Below, piece after piece: positions 8,772-16,845 of a DNA stretch of 64,000 bases. The position numbers and the translations under genes were made by a program. The notes under the pieces were generated by a model. The model saw only the letters and a program-made list of their open reading frames with translations, did not search any database and was not told where the DNA came from. Each line of letters begins with the position of its first letter. Positions within the stretch are counted from its first letter, which is position 1. The DNA is from a virus, in IMG/VR virus record IMGVR_UViG_3300032323_001387, positions 108,209 to 172,208 of that record, one strand, 5' to 3'.

Positions 8772-9209
8772 ATGGAATATAAAGTCGAAGCAACTAGCCA
8801 AAAAATACAAAAGTTTTTGGAATCACTGATGCCTTCGTTTATTGAACAACTTGGGTTGACTAACAGTAAACGAGCAGTTCTAGTAAAAGTCACAAAAGAT
8901 TTGGAAAAAGAGTTCCAAGGCTCTACTATGAACATTGAGTTCGCTGATTGTATGCTAGTGTTGATCAGGGCGCCCAAAAGAATCACCCCAATGGCTTTAA
9001 TAGAAATGGCTACTACTTTAGCACACGAAATGGTACACGTAAGGCAGCTGGCCAAAGGTATTATGCGTTTCGACCGCGGCGATGTAAGATATTGGAAAGG
9101 CAAAAGGTATACCAAAAAAACCAAGTATTTGGACATGCCATGGGAAATAGATGCCTTTTCAAAGCAAGAACTTTTGGTGCGCCGCGCATTTGAAATTGAC
9201 ACAAAATAG
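8772..9209 (+). CDS. Zinc metalloprotease-like protein (HExxH)
   Basis: A 145-residue protein with a HEMVH motif at residues 85-89 inside a helix (TTLAHEMVHVRQLAKG), followed by DMPWEIDAF, where the Glu could be a third zinc ligand. This layout is that of small HExxH zincins of the SprT/WLM type. Proteolytic activity is inferred from the motif only. It has a strong early promoter and a leader of about 25 bases, so it probably acts early in infection. Confidence 0.7.
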   Translation: MEYKVEATSQKIQKFLESLMPSFIEQLGLTNSKRAVLVKVTKDLEKEFQGSTMNIEFADCMLVLIRAPKRITPMALIEMATTLAHEMVHVRQLAKGIMRFDRGDVRYWKGKRYTKKTKYLDMPWEIDAFSKQELLVRRAFEIDTK

Positions 9210-9224
9210 AAGTTAGCATATAAT
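9196..9224 (+). promoter_or_regulatory. Early sigma70 promoter
   Basis: TTGACA (9196-9201), 17-base spacer, TATAAT (9219-9224). It lies across the end of the preceding gene, and the -35 is followed by CAAAATAG, a variant of the early family. Confidence 0.85.
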
Positions 9225-9246
9225 TACATTTTACCTAGGAGTAAAC

Positions 9247-10443
9247 ATGGCTACAAAAAGACCCGTTAAACAAGCAAGCTCGGATAAATTGGCTTGGCGT
9301 TTTGAACCGCCTGCTAAAACCGTTGCCTATCGAGAAGTTGATTCTAAGTATGTGGGCGAAGAACCAACTTACCCCAGCGTAGAAGAACAACAGGCTTGGA
9401 CTGCCAGCGAGTATAAAACACAGATCCTGCGTTCACTGAATTGGTATGCACATACACAGGATAAAAAGAAAAGTGCAGAATGGCTAGTTCAATTCCTTGC
9501 ACGTAATCCACGCCGCCAAAAATTAGCAGAAGCAGTCAAGCGTGGAGACATTTGGCCAGGCCCCACAGTTGGTTTTGCGCTAAGAGCAGGCCGAGTTGGA
9601 CTCGCATTGCGATTCGGTACACTTCGTACTCTTGTTAAACAGCTTAAACAAGCAGACGTTGGCATTGACACTAGTAATCAAGTCGCCGAAGTCGTTGTAG
9701 ATGACAAGCCAAAGTTCAATATCCAAGAACGTATGGCTGAAAAGACAGCAGAATTCCTGGGAGAACTCGAAGGTCGTTTTGATGACTTTATGGCTGAGTT
9801 CAAAGGCGAACCCAAGCTAGTCGAATTGATGACTTCGATGAACGTTCCTGCCGTACAGGTTAAAACAGTACAAGAGTTTATTAACAAAAAGATTGCAGAG
9901 TTTGAAGAAGTTAACTCTAGCAAAGATCCGCAGGTATTGGAAGCATATAAGCATCTAGGCAAGCGCCAAGTCAATACCATTATCAAATGGTGGACACAGG
10001 CTTTGGCAGACGCTAACAGCTACAACGTAGTTAAAAAAGCCAGCAAGGCTCCGCGTAAAAAGAAAGCAGTTACACCTGAAAAAGTTGTAGCCAAGTTGAA
10101 GTACGCAAAAGAGTTTAAAGAACTTAGTCTCAAAAGTGCGGACCCAACTACAATTCTCACGGCGCAAGAACTTTGGGTGTATAACACAAAGACACGTAAG
10201 CTGGGTATCTACATTGCAGATCAATATGCAGGCGCATTGACAGTTAAGAATAGTGCTATTGTAGGTTTTGATGCTAATGCAAGTGTACAAAAGACATTGC
10301 GTAAGCCCAAAGATCAACTTAAAGAGTTTAGTGCTAACGGCAAGCCGGCCGCTAAGAAATGGTTTAAAGGTATTAAAGCTACAGAAATCAAACTTAATGG
10401 CCGTATAAGTACTGATATCGTCTTGTTAAAGGTTTACAAATGA
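9247..10443 (+). CDS. Hypothetical early protein, Lys-rich, possibly DNA-binding
   Basis: A 398-residue protein with an acidic/Trp-containing N-terminus, a helical centre and a Lys/Arg-rich stretch near residue 265 (KKASKAPRKKKAVTPEK) that could bind nucleic acid. The C-terminal part looks beta-rich (ELWVYNTKTRKLGIYIADQ). No family could be named with certainty. It has a consensus early promoter and an AGGAG site, and overlaps the next gene by 4 bases. Confidence 0.7.
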   Translation: MATKRPVKQASSDKLAWRFEPPAKTVAYREVDSKYVGEEPTYPSVEEQQAWTASEYKTQILRSLNWYAHTQDKKKSAEWLVQFLARNPRRQKLAEAVKRGDIWPGPTVGFALRAGRVGLALRFGTLRTLVKQLKQADVGIDTSNQVAEVVVDDKPKFNIQERMAEKTAEFLGELEGRFDDFMAEFKGEPKLVELMTSMNVPAVQVKTVQEFINKKIAEFEEVNSSKDPQVLEAYKHLGKRQVNTIIKWWTQALADANSYNVVKKASKAPRKKKAVTPEKVVAKLKYAKEFKELSLKSADPTTILTAQELWVYNTKTRKLGIYIADQYAGALTVKNSAIVGFDANASVQKTLRKPKDQLKEFSANGKPAAKKWFKGIKATEIKLNGRISTDIVLLKVYK

Positions 10444-11606
10444 AAACACAATTAATTGCCACAGTTCTTATTTCATTATTAACCGGATGTTCGCTAACTG
10501 CTTGTGGAGGCAGCGGCAATAATAAGGCAACAGCGCCTAATGACCCTCCGCCTATTATAAATGCAGATACAATTAGTTGTCAAGTACAAAATCCTTTAAC
10601 ACTATTAAATGCAGAACCCGTATATAATTTCTCGGGCCTGAATAGTAACTGGTATAATTCTAAAAGTGTTCCGGGCGCAGAATCAAGTCAAAATTTTGTA
10701 ATTGCTTTTTCTAACTTTTCGGCAGTTGCAAAAGAGAAAAATGATGCGGCTTTAAAATCTACATTGGTATCGAATCTTCATCGCTGGGCAGTAGCAGACG
10801 CATTTAAAGGTAGCAGGCTTTGCTGGAATCCCACAACAGGCTGGGATAGTACTTGTACCCAATGGGTTGATCCAAATGGCAATGATTTGAGTGCCATTCA
10901 AGACAATAACTTTATCATGGAGATGGTGGAATCTATTAGACCTTCTTACAGTCTTATATCGGACTGGGCCAAAGAAAATGAGCCAACTAAACATGCCAAA
11001 ATTATGAGTTGGTTAGATTTTTGGGATGAAAATACACCAAATCCCGACAATGTATTTTTTGGACTAGGAATGGGAAGATACCATTGGGAAATACGGCGTA
11101 TTACTGATAAATCCGGCGTTGCGGCAACTACTCCATTGGTTCGTAGATTAATGCAGGATATTTTACTGCTAGTCAACGAAGACGGTTCCATTAGAGATAG
11201 AACAACCCGTGGAAATAGAGCTATGTGGTATCATTATTCCTCGCTCAACGAAATCATGACATCTATGTATTTGGCTAAACTAGCTGGTGTTGCAATAGAT
11301 CCTGTGCTGGAAAATAGACTGCATAAAGCAGTTGAATTATTTCTCAATACATTAGATAATCCTGCACATATTGTTAAATGGGCAAATACAGGACATAACA
11401 ACGGCGGAGATGGCACTGCACAAAACTTTAATTTTGCCGATTGGTATAACCAACCCTATGCAGGATCGTGGATTTATTTGTATGTAAATTGGTATCCTTC
11501 TAACAATAATACAGCAAGGCTGTCACAAAAAGTTCCTTTAAATTCTGCAAAATCAGCAAGTCAGGACAGGCAATTTGGTATACCTTTAGGTTGTTTGCTT
11601 TTTTAA
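10440..11606 (+). CDS. Lipoprotein resembling alginate lyase (PL5-like)
   Basis: The 388-residue product starts with a lipoprotein signal: hydrophobic segment, lipobox LTGC (Cys17) and a second possible Cys22. The mature part looks all-helical. Residues 210-218 (GMGRYHWEI) and 257-270 (RGNRAMWYHYSSLN) resemble the conserved NNH and RGxRAxxYH regions of alginate-lyase-type alpha/alpha barrels, where His, Arg and Tyr are catalytic; here His215, Arg257/260 and Tyr264 would take those places. It may cleave an anionic exopolysaccharide or be a non-catalytic relative. A phage-encoded membrane-anchored lyase is unusual. Its ATG overlaps the previous stop. Confidence 0.55.
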   Translation: MKTQLIATVLISLLTGCSLTACGGSGNNKATAPNDPPPIINADTISCQVQNPLTLLNAEPVYNFSGLNSNWYNSKSVPGAESSQNFVIAFSNFSAVAKEKNDAALKSTLVSNLHRWAVADAFKGSRLCWNPTTGWDSTCTQWVDPNGNDLSAIQDNNFIMEMVESIRPSYSLISDWAKENEPTKHAKIMSWLDFWDENTPNPDNVFFGLGMGRYHWEIRRITDKSGVAATTPLVRRLMQDILLLVNEDGSIRDRTTRGNRAMWYHYSSLNEIMTSMYLAKLAGVAIDPVLENRLHKAVELFLNTLDNPAHIVKWANTGHNNGGDGTAQNFNFADWYNQPYAGSWIYLYVNWYPSNNNTARLSQKVPLNSAKSASQDRQFGIPLGCLLF

Positions 11607-11620
11607 ATAACAAAACCAAA

Positions 11621-11655
11621 ATCTCCCGCTAAATATACATAGCGGGAGATTTTTT
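11621..11655 (+). promoter_or_regulatory. Late promoter inside terminator hairpin with embedded SD
   Basis: A perfect 10-bp inverted repeat (11621-11630 / 11641-11650) is followed by TTTTT and directly by the gp13 ATG. GCTAAATA (11628-11635) spans the end of the 5' arm and the loop; the 3' arm holds GGGAG, the Shine-Dalgarno. Read-through RNA would terminate or hide the ribosome site, while RNA started here would not form the hairpin. Confidence 0.7.
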
Positions 11656-12402
11656 ATGAGTATTAAAGACGAAATTACCAAGGACATAGAACTTAGACTT
11701 GGCGGAGGAATGGTTGATGTAGAATTAGATTCTGCACATTATGACTTGGCTATTAATCAGTCCTTACGCAAATATAGACAGCGTAGTAGTCGAGCAGTAG
11801 CGGAAAAATTTATCCCTATAGATATTAAAGCAGAACAGCAAGAATATCAATTGCCATTGAATGTACAATTGGTTAGGGAAGTAATGCTTCGTCAAACTGG
11901 TACAATGGGTATTAGCCAGACAGGCGTTGACTTTGAACCGTTCAACGCTATGTACCTTAACAATATGTTATTACAGCAATCTTCTAGCTTTGCTGGATTG
12001 ATGAATTATGAGTTATATTCAGGACGTCGTGAATTAATGGCTCGTATGTTTGGTGGTTATGTAACATTTACATTTAGCCAAAACGATAAAAAGATTTTGT
12101 TACATCGTAAGTTTAGAGCCGAAGATACAGTATTTGCGTGGTGCTGGGTTGAACGCGATGACGAAGATTTGCTAATAGATCCATATGCCGGTCCATGGTT
12201 AAAGGACTATGCCTTTGCCAAAGCCAAATTTATGTTAGGCGAAGCTCGTGCCAAGTTTGCTACTATCGCTGGCCCGCAAGGCGGAACAAGCTTAAACGGT
12301 GATGCACTGAAAAGCGAAGCGGCAGCAGACCTGGAAAAACTCGAAGAAGATTTAAAGAATTATGTAGACGGCGGCGGCTACGGAGGATTCATCATTGGAT
12401 GA
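11656..12402 (+). CDS. 13: Neck protein gp13
   Basis: A 248-residue protein with the hallmark gp13 order: LRKYRQRSSRAVAE, LPLNVQLVREVMLRQ, NYELYSGRRELMARMFGGYVTFTF, WLKDYAFAKAKFMLGEARAKF and the diagnostic AGPQGGTSLNGDALKSEA, then a helical tail ending NYVDGGGYGGF. gp13 forms the neck below the portal together with gp14. Unlike T4, gp13 is on the opposite strand from gp14/gp15 and about 3.7 kb away. The start directly follows the hairpin/late promoter. Confidence 0.92.
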   Translation: MSIKDEITKDIELRLGGGMVDVELDSAHYDLAINQSLRKYRQRSSRAVAEKFIPIDIKAEQQEYQLPLNVQLVREVMLRQTGTMGISQTGVDFEPFNAMYLNNMLLQQSSSFAGLMNYELYSGRRELMARMFGGYVTFTFSQNDKKILLHRKFRAEDTVFAWCWVERDDEDLLIDPYAGPWLKDYAFAKAKFMLGEARAKFATIAGPQGGTSLNGDALKSEAAADLEKLEEDLKNYVDGGGYGGFIIG

Positions 12403-12586
12403 TCTAGCAAAACTCAGAGTACTTGCAGGTGTCGATAAGCAAGCACAAAGTCCAGTCACAGGAGAAATCGGCACAGAAAAAGGAGAGTACCAGCGTAAGC
12501 ATAATATTCGACCTGGTACAGATGAATGGTTTAAATTATGGTTTGCTAGACCTTCATTGACTGGCGAAAAACCCATTGACAAATAG
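12395..12586 (+). CDS. Small hypothetical protein (TTG start)
   Basis: 63 residues beginning (TTG)DDLAKLRVLAGVDKQ. A GGAGGA ribosome site lies 8 bases before TTG, inside the gp13 end, and the frames overlap by 8 bases. The LRxLAG motif recurs in the protein at 19651 (MRKLAGI), suggesting a shared short binding motif. Function unknown; translational coupling to gp13 suggests a virion-assembly role. Confidence 0.6.
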   Translation: MDDLAKLRVLAGVDKQAQSPVTGEIGTEKGEYQRKHNIRPGTDEWFKLWFARPSLTGEKPIDK

Positions 12587-12604
12587 AAAGTACTGCTATA
12601 TACT
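12576..12604 (+). promoter_or_regulatory. Sigma70 promoter predicted to give leaderless mRNA
   Basis: TTGACA, 17-base spacer, TATACT, then only 6 bases to ATG at 12611. No Shine-Dalgarno is possible in so short a leader. Confidence 0.8.
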
Positions 12605-12610
12605 AGTAGT

Positions 12611-13099
12611 ATGAACATTTACCTTGACATGGATGACGTAGTTGCTGACTGGATGAAGGCAGCTCGCGAATATCTAAAAAGACCAAGTTGGGATTGGTCA
12701 CAAATTCTCCCAGACACCGAATGGCGACGTCTTAAAGACAATCAAAGAATGTATCGCCATCTCCCACTTAAACCAGGAGCCAATGAACTAGTTGATTGGG
12801 TCACACAATACTGTAGACGAACAGACTCTGGTTTATTCTTTTTAAGCGCATTGCCTCATAAGAACGATGTACCATGGGCAGTGCAAGACAAAGTATGGTG
12901 GGCGCATGACCACTTTCCGCATATCCCTGTTTTCCTTGGACCATATAGTCATGACAAGTGGGTAAGATGCGAACCAGGAGATATTTTGATTGACGATAGA
13001 CCCAGTAACTGCGAAGAATGGATTCGCGCAGGCGGAAGAGCTCATATGTACAAAAACTGGGAAGATTGTAAAGTGTGGCTAGAGGAGACATTAAAATGA
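12611..13099 (+). CDS. 5'(3')-deoxyribonucleotidase (HAD family)
   Basis: A 162-residue HAD-type phosphatase. The N-terminus MNIYLDMDDVVADW has the nucleophile/acid pair Asp6 and Asp8. SALPHKN is motif II, and ILIDDRPSNCEEWIRAGG is the acidic motif III typical of the 5'(3')-deoxyribonucleotidase group. It would dephosphorylate deoxynucleoside monophosphates. It overlaps the dNMP kinase start (ATGA) and forms a nucleotide-metabolism pair with it. The -10 box ends 6 bases before the ATG. Confidence 0.8.
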   Translation: MNIYLDMDDVVADWMKAAREYLKRPSWDWSQILPDTEWRRLKDNQRMYRHLPLKPGANELVDWVTQYCRRTDSGLFFLSALPHKNDVPWAVQDKVWWAHDHFPHIPVFLGPYSHDKWVRCEPGDILIDDRPSNCEEWIRAGGRAHMYKNWEDCKVWLEETLK

Positions 13100-13728
13100 T
13101 TATTGGTGTATGTGGTTTTATTGGCAGCGGCAAAGATACTATTGCAGACTATCTAGTAAACGTACATGGCTTTCGCCGTGAAAGTTTTGCTAATACATTA
13201 AAGGATGCAGTAGCCGCAGTATTCGGGTGGGATAGAGTTATGCTCGAAGGTCGTACAAAAGAAGCACGTGAATGGCGGGAACAAGTTGATCCGTGGTGGG
13301 CAAACAGGCTAGGCATACCTACTTTAACTCCTAGATGGGTATTACAGTATTGGGGCACAGAGGTATGCAGAAAAGGCTTTCACGACGATATCTGGATTGC
13401 TAGTGTAGAAAACAAATTACGCAGAAGTAAAGATAATATTGTTATCAGTGATTGTCGTTTTCCTAACGAAATTGCTAGTATCAAACAAGCAGGCGGCAGT
13501 ATTATCTGTGTTAACAGAGGCGAATTGCCTAGCTGGCATATTATGGCCGCCAAAGCAAATGACGGAGATTTATTCGCCGCCGAAAAGCTCAAGGCATTAG
13601 GCGTTCATGCCAGTGAAACTGCATGGGTTGGAACTAAGTTTGACTATGTCTTAGATAACAATTCTACATTGGATTCACTGTTTAGTCAAGTAGAAACAGT
13701 GGTGCAACCTGAACCAGTGAAAATATGA
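13096..13728 (+). CDS. 1: Deoxynucleoside monophosphate kinase (gp1-like)
   Basis: 210 residues from ATG 13096, which overlaps the previous stop as ATGA and has AGGAG upstream. A P-loop GFIGSGKDT lies at residues 7-15, and SDCRFPNEI is a hallmark of phage dNMP kinases. WVLQYWGTEVCRKGF is also typical of the T4 gp1 family. It phosphorylates dNMPs for dNTP supply. An in-frame codon 21 bases upstream would add MARGDIK, but it lacks a ribosome site. Confidence 0.88.
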   Translation: MIIGVCGFIGSGKDTIADYLVNVHGFRRESFANTLKDAVAAVFGWDRVMLEGRTKEAREWREQVDPWWANRLGIPTLTPRWVLQYWGTEVCRKGFHDDIWIASVENKLRRSKDNIVISDCRFPNEIASIKQAGGSIICVNRGELPSWHIMAAKANDGDLFAAEKLKALGVHASETAWVGTKFDYVLDNNSTLDSLFSQVETVVQPEPVKI

Positions 13729-13733
13729 ATTCC

Positions 13734-13769
13734 GCTAAATAGCCTGGTTTCTCCGAGAACGTATAAATA
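13734..13769 (+). promoter_or_regulatory. Tandem late promoters for sheath gene
   Basis: GCTAAATA (13734-13741) and perfect TATAAATA (13762-13769) lie 28 bases apart before gp18, followed by AAGGAG. Tandem late promoters suit the very high copy number of sheath protein. Confidence 0.75.
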
Positions 13770-13793
13770 TACATAACCGTTTAAGGAGAAAAC

Positions 13794-16187
13794 ATGGCTA
13801 CTTTAGTATCCCCAGGTGTAGCAGTTAGCGTTACAGATGAAAGCCAATATGGCTCAGCCGGACAAGGCACTGTACCGTTAATTATTCTAGCTACAGAAAC
13901 AAACAAATCAAATGTCAGTGCGTCTGGTTATGCAGAAGGCACAAAACCAGCGAATGCTGCTAAACCTTATCTATTAACTAGTCAAAGAGAGTTAGTAGAA
14001 CTTTTTGGTCAACCACAATTCAGCGTTGTCGATGGTACGCCTATACACGGAGCAGAAACAAACGAATATGGTTTATTAGCCGCTTACAGTTATTTAGGCA
14101 TTGCTAATAGAGCATACGTTCTTCGTGCTGATATCGATCTAGCACAATTAGAACCAACTATAGTTGAGCCATCCGGTGCTCCTGCTAATGGAACATTTTG
14201 GTTTGATTTAACATCAAGTTCTATGGGACTTTTCGAAGCTACTGCTTCTGGTTCTTCAAACTGGGAAGAACAATCTTTAACAATAATCACTGATCCATCA
14301 GACACTGCTAATGGAGCAGGCCTGCTTCCTGATGCTTCAGTAGGTTCAAATGGTGATTATGCAATAGTAGCTACTAGTGTAGTTGCTAGTTATCAAATTT
14401 ACAAAAAAGTAAGCGGAAGCTGGGTAATTTGTACCAACGTTGCATTAAGCAAAACAGTATTCGCTAGCCCACACTACACTATACCTACGTCAACAGCAGC
14501 TGGCGATTTATGGATCAAAACAACAAATCCAAATAATGGTTTGAAAGTTATTGTTAAAAAGTATGTAGCTGGCAATTTACCTGCTAAGAGTCCATGGGTA
14601 ACACAAAGCGTTTCTAGCTATGCATCAGATTCTGCTGCAACTACAGGCTTTGGTGCTGCACTATCAGCTGGAAAAATTTACGCAAGAGTTAGTGCTGGTT
14701 CTGCTAATATTGCACTAAGAATATATGATGGTTCTAATTGGACATCTTTAGATGAACAAGCCGGTATAGACGCACCACGTGGCGAAACAGCAGACGGTGC
14801 ATTATGGTATAACACTGATTTAATGGCAGACTTGTATATTAAATCAAATGGCAACTGGGAACCACTTACTGCTAATATTACCATTGATTCTACTTCACCT
14901 AGCTCTCCAGCAGCAGGCGACGTTTGGATTGATAGTAGCGATGTAGAGAATTATCCTCGTATCCAACAATTCGACGGTTCAACATGGGTAGAGCGCGACG
15001 TAGCAGATCAAACTACACCAAACGGTGTTGTGTTTGCTGACCTAACTAACGTGGCATCTGATACAAGTAACAACGGCGGCGCAACACCAGTAGATAATGA
15101 AGCTCCAGATCCGTTACTATATCCAGATGGCATTATCTTATGGAATAGCATGGTAAGCACAGGTAACGTCAAGCGTTATGATGCCACAAATGATGTATGG
15201 AACACATACAGCGGCAACATGACAGACGGTCGTCCATTCATGTTACGTAAGGCACAGCGTCAAGCAGTAGTTAAAGCAATGCAAGCGGCTGTGAATTCAA
15301 ACACACAGATTCGTGAAGAAACAACTTTCTTTACATTGATTGCTGCTCCTGGTTATCCTGAACTATTAGACGAAATGGTTTCATTGAACACAGATCGTAA
15401 AGAAACTGGTTTCATTATCGTTGATACACCATTCCGTTTACGTCCACAAGGTCAAGAACTAATTAACTGGATGACAGGTAACAATGCAACAGTTAACGGC
15501 GAAGCTGGTATTATTACTGCAACTAATACAGCAGCAGCTTACTATCCAAGCGGTATTACTAGCGATTTAAATGGCAACGATGTTGTTGTCCCTGCAAGTC
15601 ATATCGTATTACGCACAATGGCGTACAACGACCAAGTTGCTTATCCTTGGTTTGCACCGGCTGGTTTAACACGTGGTGTCGTAACAAACGCAAGTAACGT
15701 TGGTTACATTAACAACGAAGGTGAATTTATTCCAGTAGCACTAACAAACGGCCAACGTGACACATTGTATGGTGATGGTAGCAGAGTTGGTATTAACCCA
15801 ATCGCACGTTTCCCAGGACAAGGTTTATATGTGTTCGGTCAGCGTACACTACAAAGTTTTGCCAGCGCACTAGATCGCGTAAACGTTGCTCGTTTAATTG
15901 CATACTTGCGTGAACGTTTTGATCCTTTAGCAAGACCATTTATCTTTGAACCTAATGATAGAATTACTCGTGCTAATGCTAAACAAGTATTCGATGGCTT
16001 CTTGTCTGACTTGCTTGGCAAACGAGCAATTTATGATTACATCGTTGTTTGTGACGAAACAAACAACACACCTGCCAAGATTGACAGAAACGAATTATAC
16101 ATTGATGTAGCTATTGAGCCAGTTAAAGCGGCTGAATTTATCTACATTCCAATTCGTGTAGTCAACACCGGCGAGTTATCAGCCTGA
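13794..16187 (+). CDS. 18: Tail sheath protein gp18
   Basis: A 797-residue contractile sheath subunit. N-terminal MATLVSPGVAVSVTDESQY and the C-terminal domain (RPFMLRKAQRQAVVKAMQ, APGYPELLDEM, VPASHIVLRTMAYNDQ, GINPIARFPGQGLYVFGQRT, RVNVARLIAYLRERFDPLARPFIFEPND) are characteristic of gp18. It is longer than T4 gp18 (659). The extra length lies in the middle, where units of the form GDxW...YxxGxW recur about five times between residues 120 and 420. These would protrude from the sheath surface. Confidence 0.95.
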   Translation: MATLVSPGVAVSVTDESQYGSAGQGTVPLIILATETNKSNVSASGYAEGTKPANAAKPYLLTSQRELVELFGQPQFSVVDGTPIHGAETNEYGLLAAYSYLGIANRAYVLRADIDLAQLEPTIVEPSGAPANGTFWFDLTSSSMGLFEATASGSSNWEEQSLTIITDPSDTANGAGLLPDASVGSNGDYAIVATSVVASYQIYKKVSGSWVICTNVALSKTVFASPHYTIPTSTAAGDLWIKTTNPNNGLKVIVKKYVAGNLPAKSPWVTQSVSSYASDSAATTGFGAALSAGKIYARVSAGSANIALRIYDGSNWTSLDEQAGIDAPRGETADGALWYNTDLMADLYIKSNGNWEPLTANITIDSTSPSSPAAGDVWIDSSDVENYPRIQQFDGSTWVERDVADQTTPNGVVFADLTNVASDTSNNGGATPVDNEAPDPLLYPDGIILWNSMVSTGNVKRYDATNDVWNTYSGNMTDGRPFMLRKAQRQAVVKAMQAAVNSNTQIREETTFFTLIAAPGYPELLDEMVSLNTDRKETGFIIVDTPFRLRPQGQELINWMTGNNATVNGEAGIITATNTAAAYYPSGITSDLNGNDVVVPASHIVLRTMAYNDQVAYPWFAPAGLTRGVVTNASNVGYINNEGEFIPVALTNGQRDTLYGDGSRVGINPIARFPGQGLYVFGQRTLQSFASALDRVNVARLIAYLRERFDPLARPFIFEPNDRITRANAKQVFDGFLSDLLGKRAIYDYIVVCDETNNTPAKIDRNELYIDVAIEPVKAAEFIYIPIRVVNTGELSA

Positions 16188-16193
16188 TAAATA
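16186..16193 (+). promoter_or_regulatory. Late promoter (GATAAATA)
   Basis: GATAAATA overlaps the gp18 stop and precedes gp19; AAGGAG is the ribosome site. Confidence 0.7.
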
Positions 16194-16215
16194 ACATAGC
16201 CCAAGGAGAATACAC

Positions 16216-16836
16216 ATGGCAGATTTAACAAAATTTGGAGTTCCTACAGCAGGCCTAGGCGGTGATAACGCTATGGTTATGCCGAAACTTCAATATCGAT
16301 TCAGAGTTATTGCTTATAACTTTGGTCGCGAAGGCGGCACAACAGTTGCACTTACTCAAAACGTAGTAAGTGTAACTAGACCAAGCATAACGCACGACGA
16401 AATTACATTAGATGCATACAACAGCAAGGCTTATCTTGCTGGCAAGCATACATGGGAACCAGTTACATTGACATTACGTGATGATATCAATGGTACAGTA
16501 ACCAAGCACGTAGCCAGCCAATTGCAAAAACAACTTAATCAAGGACAACAAAGTGCTCCAGTAGCCGGCCGTGATTATAAGTTTGGTCTTGTAATTGAAC
16601 AATTAGACGGAAGTCAGCCAGGCGTAGTAATTGAGACATGGAGCATGAACGGATGCTTTATTCAAAATGCTAACTATGGTGAGAACAACTATTCTACAAG
16701 TGACGTAATGACTATCACATTGCAAATCCGCTTTGATGCTGCTGATATCCATGACACTCAAGTTGAGTCCGCTACTACAACAGGCGGCTTAACTACTGGC
16801 GTTATGGCAATTGGCGCAGGCAACAGCGCAATTTAA
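16216..16836 (+). CDS. 19: Tail tube protein gp19
   Basis: A 206-residue tail tube subunit directly after the sheath gene, as in T4. It has the expected beta-barrel pattern: YRFRVIAYNFG, VTRPSITHDEITLDAYNSKAY, WEPVTLTLRDD, VIETWSMNGCFIQNANYGEN, and a final MTITLQIRFDAADI. It polymerises into the inner tube. It has its own late promoter. Confidence 0.92.
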   Translation: MADLTKFGVPTAGLGGDNAMVMPKLQYRFRVIAYNFGREGGTTVALTQNVVSVTRPSITHDEITLDAYNSKAYLAGKHTWEPVTLTLRDDINGTVTKHVASQLQKQLNQGQQSAPVAGRDYKFGLVIEQLDGSQPGVVIETWSMNGCFIQNANYGENNYSTSDVMTITLQIRFDAADIHDTQVESATTTGGLTTGVMAIGAGNSAI

Positions 16837-16845
16837 AGGTAGTAA

